A stretch of DNA of 29,314 bases from JBDTNK01 sp039933775 (GTDB lineage Bacteria > Chloroflexota > Limnocylindria > QHBO01). The notes under the pieces were generated by a model that was given only the letters and a program-made list of their open reading frames with translations, ran no database searches and was not told where the DNA came from. This document shows, piece by piece, positions 16,103 through 23,634 of the stretch. Position numbers and translations under genes: made by a program. The DNA lies in contig JBDTNK010000026.1 in the NCBI GenBank assembly GCA_039933775.1, positions 1 to 29,314 of the forward strand. The letters are read 5' to 3'. Every line of letters begins with the position of its first letter. Position 1 is the stretch's first letter.

Positions 16103-16827
16103 GTTCGTCGCCAGCCGACCAACGCAGCGCCCGCCGCGGCAATGATCGGCACGCCAGCAGGCGCGAACGGCACGAGCGCCACCGCGATCCCGACCCCGAG
16201 CAGTGCCGCGGCCACCGCGCGCCGGCTGCTCAGCTGCGGCCAGAGGAGCGCGAGGAAGAGCGCCGGAAAGGCAGCGTCGAGGCCCAGCGCGGCTGGATCG
16301 CCGAGCGCCTCGCCGCCGATCACCCCGATCACCGTCCCACCGACCCACGCCAGCCACAGCACGACGCCCGCGCCCACAAGCCGTCGTGGGCTGAACGTCC
16401 CGTCGCCGCGGGCGCTGATGGCCCACGACTCGTCGACGACGAGCTGTGCCGCCAGGAAGCGGCGCGCGGTCCCGCCGCGCATCGCCGGCGCCACCGAAAC
16501 GCCGATCGGCAGGTAGCGCAGGTTGAGCAGCACGGCGGCGAGGATCGCCGCGATCGCGGAGCCGCCGGCGGCCAGGATCGAGGCGGCTGCGAACTGCGCA
16601 GATCCGGCGAACGTCGTCACGGACATCACGACGGCGGCAAGCGCGCCCATGCCCTGCGCCGATTGGCTGAGGACACCGAACGAGACGCCGAACAGCCCGA
16701 CCGCGACCGCGAACGGAACCGCGAGCGTGGCACCCGCTGCCGCCTCGCGACGCTCTGGGCCCATCCAGGCACTCAACGCGTCGGCGGGCCGAGCGGCAGC
16801 GGCGTTCTCACGTCCGTAACCGTACAT
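16099..16827 (-). CDS. azlC: AzlC-family branched-chain amino acid exporter, large subunit
   Basis: A 242-residue membrane protein with about six to seven hydrophobic segments. Family signatures are FGVLSQSAQGMG, TTFAGSAQFAAASIL and NLRYLPIGVSVAPAM, with VVDESWAIS in the middle as in YgaZ. It should export branched-chain amino acids with AzlD. Start codons at 16827 and 16764 are both possible: the first gives a length close to known members, the second leaves more room for a divergent promoter shared with the PaaG-like gene only 19 bp away. No ribosome-binding site decides between them. Confidence 0.88.
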   Translation of the reverse strand: MYGYGRENAAAARPADALSAWMGPERREAAAGATLAVPFAVAVGLFGVSFGVLSQSAQGMGALAAVVMSVTTFAGSAQFAAASILAAGGSAIAAILAAVLLNLRYLPIGVSVAPAMRGGTARRFLAAQLVVDESWAISARGDGTFSPRRLVGAGVVLWLAWVGGTVIGVIGGEALGDPAALGLDAAFPALFLALLWPQLSSRRAVAAALLGVGIAVALVPFAPAGVPIIAAAGAALVGWRRT

Positions 16828-16846
16828 GCGTGCGAGAATCGGCGGC

Positions 16847-17632
16847 ATGACCGATGTGCCCAACACGACGATCCGCCTCGAGATCGCCGAATCGGTGGCG
16901 ACGATCACGCTCGATCGTCCCGACTCGCTCAATGCCCTGAACGCAACGATGCGCCGTGAACTGCTCGCCGCGCTGAAGGCCGTGGCCCGCGACGACGAAG
17001 TCCGCGCCGTCATCCTCACCGGTCAGGGGCGGGGCTTCTGCGCCGGTGCTGATCTGCGCGGCGGCGACGCGGAGCGCGACTTCCGCCGCGTGCTGACGGA
17101 GGAGTATCACCCGATCGTGACCGCCATTCGGGAGACGCCGAAGCCGGTGCTCGCCGCGGTGAACGGGGTCGCCGCGGGGGCCGGGGTGAGTCTCGCACTG
17201 GCCTGCGACCTTGTCTACGCCGCCGAGGAGGCACGCTTCGTCGGGGCCTTCGTGAAGATCGGCCTGGTGCCCGACTCGGGATTGACGCGCACCCTCGTCC
17301 GCGCCCTGGGACGGCACCGTGCCGCGCAGCTCATCTTCAGCGGCGATCCGCTGCCGGCGCGCGAGGCGCGTGATGCCGGGATCGTGACCGAGGTCGTCCC
17401 GCTGGCCGAGCTGGGCGCGACGGTCCGCGCGGCGGCCATCCGGCTGGCGAACGGCCCCACGCTGGCCATCGGGCTCGCCAAGCGGGCCATCACCCAGGCG
17501 GAAGAGGCGACGCTGGCGGAGAGCCTGGCGTACGAGGCGGCGCTGCAGGATCTGGCGGGGCGCAGCGACGATCATGCCGAAGGGATCGCCGCCTTCACCG
17601 AGAAACGCGAGCCACGCTTCCATGGTCGCTGA
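16847..17632 (+). CDS. Crotonase-family isomerase, PaaG-like
   Basis: A 261-residue crotonase whose active site differs from a hydratase. The two glutamate positions are Ser115 (in AGAGVSLALACD) and Phe135, whereas the motif AFVKIGLVPDSG carries Asp143, the pattern of 1,2-epoxyphenylacetyl-CoA isomerase PaaG and related delta3,delta2-enoyl-CoA isomerases. A double-bond or epoxide isomerase is therefore more likely than hydration. Its neighbour is a 3-hydroxyacyl-CoA dehydrogenase gene that overlaps by 11 bp, so both act in one acyl-CoA pathway. The gene diverges from azlC with only 19 bp between start codons. I choose ATG 16847 over ATG 16826, since the extra residues are not family-like. Confidence 0.88.
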   Translation: MTDVPNTTIRLEIAESVATITLDRPDSLNALNATMRRELLAALKAVARDDEVRAVILTGQGRGFCAGADLRGGDAERDFRRVLTEEYHPIVTAIRETPKPVLAAVNGVAAGAGVSLALACDLVYAAEEARFVGAFVKIGLVPDSGLTRTLVRALGRHRAAQLIFSGDPLPAREARDAGIVTEVVPLAELGATVRAAAIRLANGPTLAIGLAKRAITQAEEATLAESLAYEAALQDLAGRSDDHAEGIAAFTEKREPRFHGR

Positions 17633-18842
17633 GGTCCGTGGCGGACGCGTGACCACGCTCGGCGTGCTCGGCGCCGGGACGATGGGCGCGGGCATCGTGC
17701 AGGTCGCGGCCGAGGCGGGGATCGAGGTCATCGTCCATGACCCGCTCGCCGGATCCGTGGCGCGGGCGCGCGAGCGCATCGGCGGCTACCTGCGGCGCAA
17801 GGTGGAGAAGGGGACGCTCGACCCGGAGGCGGCCGAGCGTGCGCTGCGCTGCATCAGCGAGGTGAATGACGTCGCTTCGCTGGCGAGCGCCGACGCGGTG
17901 GTCGAGGCGATTCCCGAGGACCTGGCCATGAAGCGCGAGGCATTCGCCACCCTCGACGCCGCAGCCGGGCCCGGTGCGTTGCTGCTGAGCAACACCAGCT
18001 CCCTCTCGATCGCCAGCATCGCGTCCGCGACGCGCCATGCCGGGCGTGTCGCGGGGATGCATTTCTTCAACCCCGTTCCGCTCATGCGCCTCGTCGAGGT
18101 CGTGGCCGGCCCCGCGACGTCGGAGGCCAGCGTTGCGGCGACATCGGCCTTTGCGGAGCAGCTGGGGAAGTCGCCCGTCGTCTCCGCGGACATGCCCGGC
18201 TTCATCGTCAACCGGGTGCAGCGCGCCCTGTATCTCGAGGCGTACCGCATCCTGGCCGAGGGAACGCCGCTCGACGCCATCGACGACGCGTTGCGCGGGA
18301 TCGGGTTTCGGATGGGCCCGTTCGAGCTGGCGGACCTCGTCGGCACTGATGTCAACCTCGCCGCGGGCACGGCGATCCACGCCGGCTTCTTCGGCGATCC
18401 GCGCTATCGGCCACAGCCGATCCAGCAGCGCGTCGTGGACGCGGGGCGCCTGGGCCGCAAGACGTTCGGCGGCTATTACGACTACGCGCCCGATGGCGCG
18501 CGCGGCGCGCCCTGGTCCGGTGCCGCGGTTCCCGACGCGCCAGGCCTTCGGTCGCTGCCAGCGACGCAGGTGGAGGCGCGGGCATTGGCCGCCATCGTGA
18601 ACGAGGCGGCGAGCGCGGTCGCCGATGGCGTCGCGCCGGCGCGGGAGATCGACCGCGCCATGCAGCTCGCGGCGAACTGGCCGCACGGCCCGCTCGTCTG
18701 GGGCGAGCGCATCGGGCTGGAGCAGGTGGTCAACGCGCTCGATGGCCTGCACGCGGCCATGCCGGACGGGCGCTACCGGGTCACGCCGTTGCTGCGATCG
18801 CTGGCCGAGCATGGCGGATCGTTCTTCGCGCAGCCGACCTAG
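17622..18842 (+). CDS. 3-hydroxyacyl-CoA dehydrogenase (PaaH/HbdA-like)
   Basis: A 406-residue NAD-dependent enzyme oxidising 3-hydroxyacyl-CoA to 3-ketoacyl-CoA. The dinucleotide site GVLGAGTMGAGI is at residues 14-25, with Asp40 closing the fold. NTSSLSIASIA and MHFFNP (catalytic His147) follow. The first C-terminal 3HCDH domain carries PGFIVNRVQRALYLEA and FELADLVGTDV; a second, about residues 315-395, contains MQLAANWPHGPLVWGE. This two-domain form is like PaaH, but shorter than the usual 470-500 residues. ATG 17622 overlaps the isomerase gene by 11 bp; GTG 17649 is an alternative that keeps the nucleotide site. The HAD gene follows 4 bp later. Confidence 0.93.
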   Translation: MVAEVRGGRVTTLGVLGAGTMGAGIVQVAAEAGIEVIVHDPLAGSVARARERIGGYLRRKVEKGTLDPEAAERALRCISEVNDVASLASADAVVEAIPEDLAMKREAFATLDAAAGPGALLLSNTSSLSIASIASATRHAGRVAGMHFFNPVPLMRLVEVVAGPATSEASVAATSAFAEQLGKSPVVSADMPGFIVNRVQRALYLEAYRILAEGTPLDAIDDALRGIGFRMGPFELADLVGTDVNLAAGTAIHAGFFGDPRYRPQPIQQRVVDAGRLGRKTFGGYYDYAPDGARGAPWSGAAVPDAPGLRSLPATQVEARALAAIVNEAASAVADGVAPAREIDRAMQLAANWPHGPLVWGERIGLEQVVNALDGLHAAMPDGRYRVTPLLRSLAEHGGSFFAQPT

Positions 18843-18846
18843 CGTC

Positions 18847-19500
18847 GTGCCGCTGAGTGATCGCTATCGGGCCGTCGTCTTCGACATGGACGGCCTGCTG
18901 CTCGACACCGAGCTGCTGTGGCATGCGGCCGAGGTCGCGCTCTTCGAGCGCCACGGCGACACGTTCACCTGGGACGACAAGATGCGCGTGATCGGCACCT
19001 CGTTCGCGACGACCGGTGCCTACTTCGCCGAGCGGCTCGGGCTGCCGCCCAGCGATGGGCCAGCACTCGTGGCTGAGATGCACGAGCTGATGCGCGACCT
19101 GTTGCGTCGCGACGTGCGCCCTCGCCCCGGCGCCCTGGCCCTGGTGCGCGCGCTGCACGAACGTGCCATTCCGGTTGCGCTGGCATCGAACTCGACGCGC
19201 GACCTCGTCGACCTGGCGCTGGCCACCGCGGGTCTGACCGATGCGTTCGACGCGACGGTGAGCTCGTCCGAGGTCGAGCATCCGAAGCCCGCGCCCGACA
19301 TCTATCTGCGCGCCTGCGAACTGCTCGGCGTGGCTCCCTCCGAGGCCGTGGCGCTCGAGGACTCGCCGTCAGGCATCGCCGCCGCCAAGGCGGCGGGACT
19401 CGCCTGCATCGCGGTGCCCCAGTTTGTGGAGACCGATGTCTCCGCCGCGGACGAGGTCGTGGATTCGCTCGAGGACCTCCTCGACACGCCGACGCGCTAG
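18847..19500 (+). CDS. HAD-superfamily phosphatase, beta-phosphoglucomutase-like
   Basis: A 217-residue class I HAD hydrolase. Motif I is VVFDMDGLLLDTE with nucleophile Asp13 and Asp15; motif II is ALASNSTRD; motif III Lys is in HPKPAPDIYLRA; motif IV is LEDSPSGI. A helical cap follows motif I, matching the phosphatase/phosphoglucomutase subgroup (GmhB/YniC-like relatives). The substrate, likely a small phospho-metabolite, is unknown. The start is GTG 18847, 4 bp after the dehydrogenase stop, so it is in the same transcript. The stop codon TAG forms the start of a TAGGCT hexamer before the DUF2277 gene. Confidence 0.9.
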   Translation: MPLSDRYRAVVFDMDGLLLDTELLWHAAEVALFERHGDTFTWDDKMRVIGTSFATTGAYFAERLGLPPSDGPALVAEMHELMRDLLRRDVRPRPGALALVRALHERAIPVALASNSTRDLVDLALATAGLTDAFDATVSSSEVEHPKPAPDIYLRACELLGVAPSEAVALEDSPSGIAAAKAAGLACIAVPQFVETDVSAADEVVDSLEDLLDTPTR

Positions 19501-19503
19501 GCT
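19498..19503 (+). promoter_or_regulatory. Putative -10 element of the DUF2277 gene
   Basis: TAGGCT, 6 bp before ATG 19510, with its first three bases being the HAD stop codon. Leaderless initiation would be required. Weak evidence on its own. Confidence 0.3.
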
Positions 19504-19509
19504 GTCCGC

Positions 19510-19728
19510 ATGTGCAGAAGCATCAAGACGCTGCGTGACGGCGCCACGCCGGCGAACGACGACGAGATCCGCGCCGCGGCACTCCAGTACGTGCGCAAGG
19601 TGAGCGGCTACCGTTCGCCGTCGCGCGCCAACGTGGAGGCGTTCGAGCACGCCGTCGATCACGTGGCGGCCACGACCCGCGAACTGCTCGCCGGCGTGAC
19701 GGCGACGCATCCACAGCGAGCGCATTGA
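19510..19728 (+). CDS. DUF2277 domain protein
   Basis: A 72-residue protein that starts MCRSIKTLRDG and contains ALQYVRKVSGYRSPSRAN, the almost invariant signature of DUF2277, covering the full family length. It looks helical and soluble. Its function is unknown; the conserved Cys2 and the basic helix invite the guess of nucleic-acid or protein binding, but nothing in the sequence proves it. It lies between the HAD and HdeD genes, and its stop overlaps the TTG start of HdeD (TTGA at 19725-19728), so those two are coupled. Confidence 0.93.
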   Translation: MCRSIKTLRDGATPANDDEIRAAALQYVRKVSGYRSPSRANVEAFEHAVDHVAATTRELLAGVTATHPQRAH

Positions 19729-20312
19729 CCGAGGCCGAGCCCCCGCCGGGCGCGCCGGCCGAGATCGCGCTGGCACGCTGGTGGTGGCTCTTCGTGCTGC
19801 GTGGCGTCGTCAGCGTCCTCGTGGGGCTGGCCGCGTTCGTGTGGCCGGCGATCAGCGCCGTGGCGCTCGTGCTGCTTCTCGCGGCATGGATGCTCGTCGA
19901 GGGCGGCTCGTCGCTCGTCGCGGCGCTGCGCGACGCCGAGAAGGGCCGTGAGGCGCTGCTCCTCGGCGTGGAGGGGCTCATCGGCATCGCCGCCGGCGTC
20001 GTGGCGTTCGCGTGGCCGGCCCCGACGCTCGTGGTGCTCGCCCTGCTGGCCGGAGCGTGGGCCATCGCCACCGGCCTCCTGCAGATTGCCGCGGCCATTC
20101 GCCTGCGTCGCCAGATCAGCGGTGAACTGCTCATGGTCGCTGCCGGCGCCGCTTCGATCGTCGTCGGTGTCGTGCTCGTCTTCTTCCCGGTCTCAGGCAT
20201 CGTGGCCCTGACCCTGCTGCTGGCGGCGTACGCCGTCGTCTTCGGGGCGTTCCTCATCGGGCTGGGCATCCGGCTCTGGCGGCTGCACCCGGCCGGGGCC
20301 CCGACGCGGTAG
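19725..20312 (+). CDS. HdeD/DUF308-family membrane protein
   Basis: A 195-residue inner-membrane protein with six predicted spans arranged as three two-helix repeats, each ending in a pattern like LLLAAWMLVEGG, LLAGAWAIATGLLQ or LLAAYAVVFGAFL. This repeat is typical of HdeD/DUF308, a family named for acid resistance in Escherichia coli, where its mechanism is unknown. The start TTG 19725 overlaps the DUF2277 stop. A downstream GTG would remove the first helix, so TTG is preferred. The TAG stop runs into a TAGCAT hexamer that could serve the thiolase gene. Confidence 0.88.
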   Translation: MTEAEPPPGAPAEIALARWWWLFVLRGVVSVLVGLAAFVWPAISAVALVLLLAAWMLVEGGSSLVAALRDAEKGREALLLGVEGLIGIAAGVVAFAWPAPTLVVLALLAGAWAIATGLLQIAAAIRLRRQISGELLMVAAGAASIVVGVVLVFFPVSGIVALTLLLAAYAVVFGAFLIGLGIRLWRLHPAGAPTR

Positions 20313-20315
20313 CAT
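20310..20315 (+). promoter_or_regulatory. Putative -10 element of the thiolase gene
   Basis: TAGCAT, 9 bp before ATG 20325 and built on the HdeD stop codon. It would give a leaderless transcript. No -35 match. Confidence 0.35.
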
Positions 20316-20324
20316 CGGGCCCTG

Positions 20325-21560
20325 ATGGCTGATTCAGATCGCGATCCACGGCGCACGCCGGTCATCGTCGACGGGCTGCGCACGCCCTTTGGCCGCTACG
20401 GCGGTGCGCTCAAGGATGTGCGGCCCGATGACCTCGCGGCGCACGTCATCCGCTGCCTCGTCGATCGGACGGGCGTTGATCCGGCGCAGGTCGACGACGT
20501 CATCCTGGGGGCGGCGAACCAGGCCGGCGAGGACAACCGCAACGTGGGCCGCATGGCCGCGCTGCTCGCCGGGCTGCCGGTCGAGGTGCCGGGACAGACC
20601 ATCAACCGGCTGTGTGGCTCAGGCCTGCAGGCCGTCGTCGCCGCGGCGCACGCCATCGTCGCCGGGGCCGGCGACACGTTCATCGTCGGCGGCACCGAAT
20701 CGATGTCCCGCGCCCCGTTCGTGATGGCCAAGCCCTCCGCCGCATTTCCGCGCGGGGAGCAGACGCTCTACGACACGACGCTCGGCTGGCGCTTCACGAA
20801 CCCGCGCCTGGCCGAGGCGCACTATCCGTACAGCATGGGCGAGACGGCCGAGAACGTCGTCGCGCAGCGCGCCGTCAGCCGCGAGGAGCAGGACGCCTTC
20901 GCGCTCACCTCGCAGCAGCGCTGGAAGGCGGCACAGGAGGCAGGCCGCTTCGCCGACGAAATCGTGCCGATCGACGTACCGGCCGGTCGACGGGGCGAGA
21001 CGGCGAGCGTGGCGGTCGACGAGCACCCGCGCCCCGACGTCACGCTCGAGGCGCTCGCGAAGCTGAAGCCGGCCTTCACGAAGGATGCGACCGGCTCGGT
21101 CACCGCCGGCAACAGCAGCGGCATCAACGACGGCGCCGCGGCACTCCTCGTCATGAGCGAGGCGCGCGCCCGCGAGCTTGGAGCCCGTCCGATCATGCGC
21201 CTCGTGGCTTCGGGCGTGGCCGGCGTCGATCCCGCAACGATGGGCCTGGGACCCATCCCGGCCAGCCGCCTGGCACTCCAGCGCGCCGGGCTGACGGTCG
21301 AGGACCTCGACCTGGTCGAGCTGAACGAGGCGTTCGCGGCGCAGGCGCTCCCGGTCATGCGCGAGCTGCGGCTGGATCCTGAGAAGACCAACGTCAACGG
21401 CGGCGCGATCGCCATCGGTCATCCGCTCGGCGCGTCGGGCGCTCGCCTCGCCGTCACGCTGGGGCTCGAGCTGCGCCGCCGTGGTGCGCGCTACGGGCTC
21501 GCCACGATGTGCATCGGCGTGGGACAGGGCATCGCCGCGGTCTTCGAAGCGGTCGAGTAG
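20325..21560 (+). CDS. Acetyl-CoA C-acyltransferase (thiolase, PcaF/PaaJ-like)
   Basis: A 411-residue thiolase that cleaves 3-ketoacyl-CoA with CoA to acetyl-CoA and a shortened acyl-CoA. The nucleophile is Cys97 in NRLCGSGLQAV, His366 is in AIGHPLGASGAR and the base Cys396 in ATMCIGVGQG. The segments RTPFGRYGGALKDVRPDDL, MSRAPFVM and DTTLGWRFTNP resemble beta-ketoadipyl-CoA thiolases PcaF/PaaJ more than short-chain AtoB. With the hydratase, isomerase and dehydrogenase genes upstream it completes a beta-oxidation-type route. The SIMPL gene follows 5 bp after the stop codon. Substrate chain length remains open. Confidence 0.93.
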   Translation: MADSDRDPRRTPVIVDGLRTPFGRYGGALKDVRPDDLAAHVIRCLVDRTGVDPAQVDDVILGAANQAGEDNRNVGRMAALLAGLPVEVPGQTINRLCGSGLQAVVAAAHAIVAGAGDTFIVGGTESMSRAPFVMAKPSAAFPRGEQTLYDTTLGWRFTNPRLAEAHYPYSMGETAENVVAQRAVSREEQDAFALTSQQRWKAAQEAGRFADEIVPIDVPAGRRGETASVAVDEHPRPDVTLEALAKLKPAFTKDATGSVTAGNSSGINDGAAALLVMSEARARELGARPIMRLVASGVAGVDPATMGLGPIPASRLALQRAGLTVEDLDLVELNEAFAAQALPVMRELRLDPEKTNVNGGAIAIGHPLGASGARLAVTLGLELRRRGARYGLATMCIGVGQGIAAVFEAVE

Positions 21561-21565
21561 ACGAC

Positions 21566-22198
21566 ATGCCCGAGACAGAACGCGCGATCGTCGTCAGCGG
21601 CGAGGCGACGGTGCGCCGCATGCCGGACCTGGCGGCCGTGTCGCTGGCGGTCACCGTGCGCGATCGGGAGGTCGATTCGGCACGCGACGCCGTCAACCGG
21701 CGCGCTTCGGCCATCCTGGCTCGCCTTCGTGAGCTTGGCATCCCCGAGGCCGATGTCACCTCCCCGTCGCTGACCATTCAGCCCGCGTATGACTATCGCC
21801 GCGGAGCGAAGCTCACCGGCTACGAGGCATCGCGCCCGATGACGATCCGGGTCCGCGATCTTGCCGCGCTCGGACCGCTGCTGGATGGCCTCGTCGACGA
21901 TGGCTCGACGCAGGTGCACGGCACCTCCATGGAGCTCGCACAGGCCGATGCCGCCTCGCGCGAAGCGCTCGGCGCGGCGGTCGTGGCCGCCCGCGGCCGG
22001 GCCGAAGCGCTGGCCGCCGCCGCGGGACTCACGCTCGGCGAGCCGTTGCGCATCGAGGAGGAGGGGAGTGGCTTCGCGCCGATGCCACGCATGATGGCAA
22101 TGGCCAAGGGAGCGGCGGACGAATCGGTGCCGACCGAGGTCGCTGCCGGCGAGGTGGAGATCAGCGCGCGCATCCGCGCCTGGTTCGCGCTCGGCTAG
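21566..22198 (+). CDS. SIMPL (DUF541) domain protein
   Basis: A 210-residue protein with the SIMPL fold: IVVSGEATVRRMPDLAAVSLAVTV at the N terminus, the helix with LRELGIPEADVTSPSLTIQPAYDY and a C-terminal EVEISARIRAWFAL strand. Related proteins (YggE, BP26) are usually exported and linked to oxidative-stress protection or channel assembly, yet this one has no signal peptide, so it should be cytoplasmic or leaderless. It sits 5 bp after the thiolase and converges with the GGDEF gene, sharing overlapping stop codons. Confidence 0.88.
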   Translation: MPETERAIVVSGEATVRRMPDLAAVSLAVTVRDREVDSARDAVNRRASAILARLRELGIPEADVTSPSLTIQPAYDYRRGAKLTGYEASRPMTIRVRDLAALGPLLDGLVDDGSTQVHGTSMELAQADAASREALGAAVVAARGRAEALAAAAGLTLGEPLRIEEEGSGFAPMPRMMAMAKGAADESVPTEVAAGEVEISARIRAWFALG

Positions 22199-23562
22199 CC
22201 GCGCTCCGCGCCGACACCGCGGCGCGTCGCATACATCGCGGCATCGGCCCGACAGAAGGCTTCGCGCAGTGTCTCGCCGGGGACGGGCGCAGCCCAGCCC
22301 ATCGAGAGCGACAGGCGCAGGCCCGGTTGCGATCCCCGCCATGCGCGGCAGGCCGCGGCGATGCGCTGCTCGACCGCCGTGGCGGCCGGCTCGCCGGCCT
22401 CGATCATGAGCGCCGCAAACTCGTCGCCACCGGAGCGAACGACCAGGTCGCCATCGCGCAGCGAGGCGCGCAGGACCTGGGCGGCGGCCGCCAGCAGCTC
22501 GTCGCCGACCGCGTGGCCGTGGCGGTCGTTCGTGCCCTTGAGGTCGTCAACGTCAATCGACCCGACGATGAGCGGTCGATGGTGCCGCTCCCATCGGCCC
22601 TGCTCGAGGTCAATCGCGTTTTCCCAGGCGCCGCGATTGGCGAGACCCGTGAGTGGGTCGATGAGCGCATCGCGGGCGTAGCGGTCGCGCTGCGCCGCGA
22701 GCTCGTCATGGGCGATCGCCTGCAGCAGCGTCGATTCCGCTGCGTCGGCCAGCGCACGCCCGACGCGCTGGCAGAGCAGGGTGAAGCCGCGCGGACGCTG
22801 GTCGGTGTGCCCGACGATGAGCGCGCCGAGGCGCTCCGAACGGCCGATGCCCATGGCATAGCAGGAGACGACCCGCAGGCCGTTCTCCCCGACGGCGTCG
22901 AGGTCCTGCTCCACGATCGGGCCTGCCGCGGCCCGGCCGGCCAGCTCGTGCAGCGCATGCGACAGCAGCGGGTCCTCGGCCATGCCGGCCCAGGCCGGTC
23001 CGGCGCCATGGACCTGCGTCGTCCCCTCGTGGCGCAGGAGAACCGCACCGATCTCGCACGAGAGGGCATCGGCGGCCACCTCGGCGACATGCGTCGCGGC
23101 CTCGGCGAGGGTCATGGCCGACCATGTGTTGAGCTGTTGCACGGCCTGGACGAGCTCGAGCTCGTCGGCCAGGAGCTTCGAGGGCGGAATCTCGCCGATC
23201 GCCGCCACGGCCTCCATGGCTCGGCGCATGAGCTCGGCGCTGGACGCGCCAATCGGGTTGCTGCCGCCGAACACGACGAGGTGGTCGCCGGCATGGGCCA
23301 GCGCGGCGTGCTGGCTCCAGTATGGCCCGGCGATACGCACCGACGTGCCACCGCTGACCCGTGCCACGCCCCGCTGCTCGATCACGGCTGCGAGTGTCGG
23401 CTCGTCGGCCAGCTGGACGTCGACGAGCCCCGCCCAGCCGGCGCCGCGGCCCGCCCCGCCGCGAAGCACGGCGCGCCGACCCTCCACTGCGAAGACGAGG
23501 ATATCGGTCACACCGAGCGCGGTCGCCACGTCGCGAACCCCATAGGCCGCCGGCGTTGTCAT
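22195..23562 (-). CDS. GAF-GGDEF diguanylate cyclase
   Basis: A 455-residue protein with an N-terminal region of about 120 residues, a GAF-like sensor domain (about 130-275) and a C-terminal GGDEF domain that makes cyclic di-GMP from two GTP. The active-site loop is SGGDEF (378-382 for GGDEF), and an inhibitory site RxxD is present as Arg369-Asp-Gly-Asp372, exactly five residues upstream. The segment DPLTGLANRGAWE is also canonical. No membrane span is seen, so it is a soluble cyclase. The signal bound by the GAF domain is unknown. An 18-bp sequence repeated near the SufR-like regulator gene lies 55 bp upstream, suggesting common control. Confidence 0.92.
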   Translation of the reverse strand: MTTPAAYGVRDVATALGVTDILVFAVEGRRAVLRGGAGRGAGWAGLVDVQLADEPTLAAVIEQRGVARVSGGTSVRIAGPYWSQHAALAHAGDHLVVFGGSNPIGASSAELMRRAMEAVAAIGEIPPSKLLADELELVQAVQQLNTWSAMTLAEAATHVAEVAADALSCEIGAVLLRHEGTTQVHGAGPAWAGMAEDPLLSHALHELAGRAAAGPIVEQDLDAVGENGLRVVSCYAMGIGRSERLGALIVGHTDQRPRGFTLLCQRVGRALADAAESTLLQAIAHDELAAQRDRYARDALIDPLTGLANRGAWENAIDLEQGRWERHHRPLIVGSIDVDDLKGTNDRHGHAVGDELLAAAAQVLRASLRDGDLVVRSGGDEFAALMIEAGEPAATAVEQRIAAACRAWRGSQPGLRLSLSMGWAAPVPGETLREAFCRADAAMYATRRGVGAERG

Positions 23563-23569
23563 TGGCTGC

Positions 23570-23575
23570 AGGCTA
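23570..23575 (-). promoter_or_regulatory. Putative -10 element of the GGDEF gene
   Basis: TAGCCT on the minus strand, 7 bp before ATG 23562. The 18-bp repeat lies a further 41 bp upstream, where a bound regulator could affect the -35 region or activation. Confidence 0.35.
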
Positions 23576-23616
23576 GAGCATGCACCCGCCGCCGCCGATG
23601 GTCCGATCGGCTGGTT

Positions 23617-23634
23617 GCGCAGTACCCCCGGCGC
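23617..23634. repeat. 18-bp direct repeat, copy 1 (possible operator)
   Basis: GCGCAGTACCCCCGGCGC, identical to the copy at 24345-24362. It abuts the regulator stop codon and lies upstream of the GGDEF gene. The ends (GCGC/GCGC) are mirror-symmetric, but the core is not a palindrome. Confidence 0.6.
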
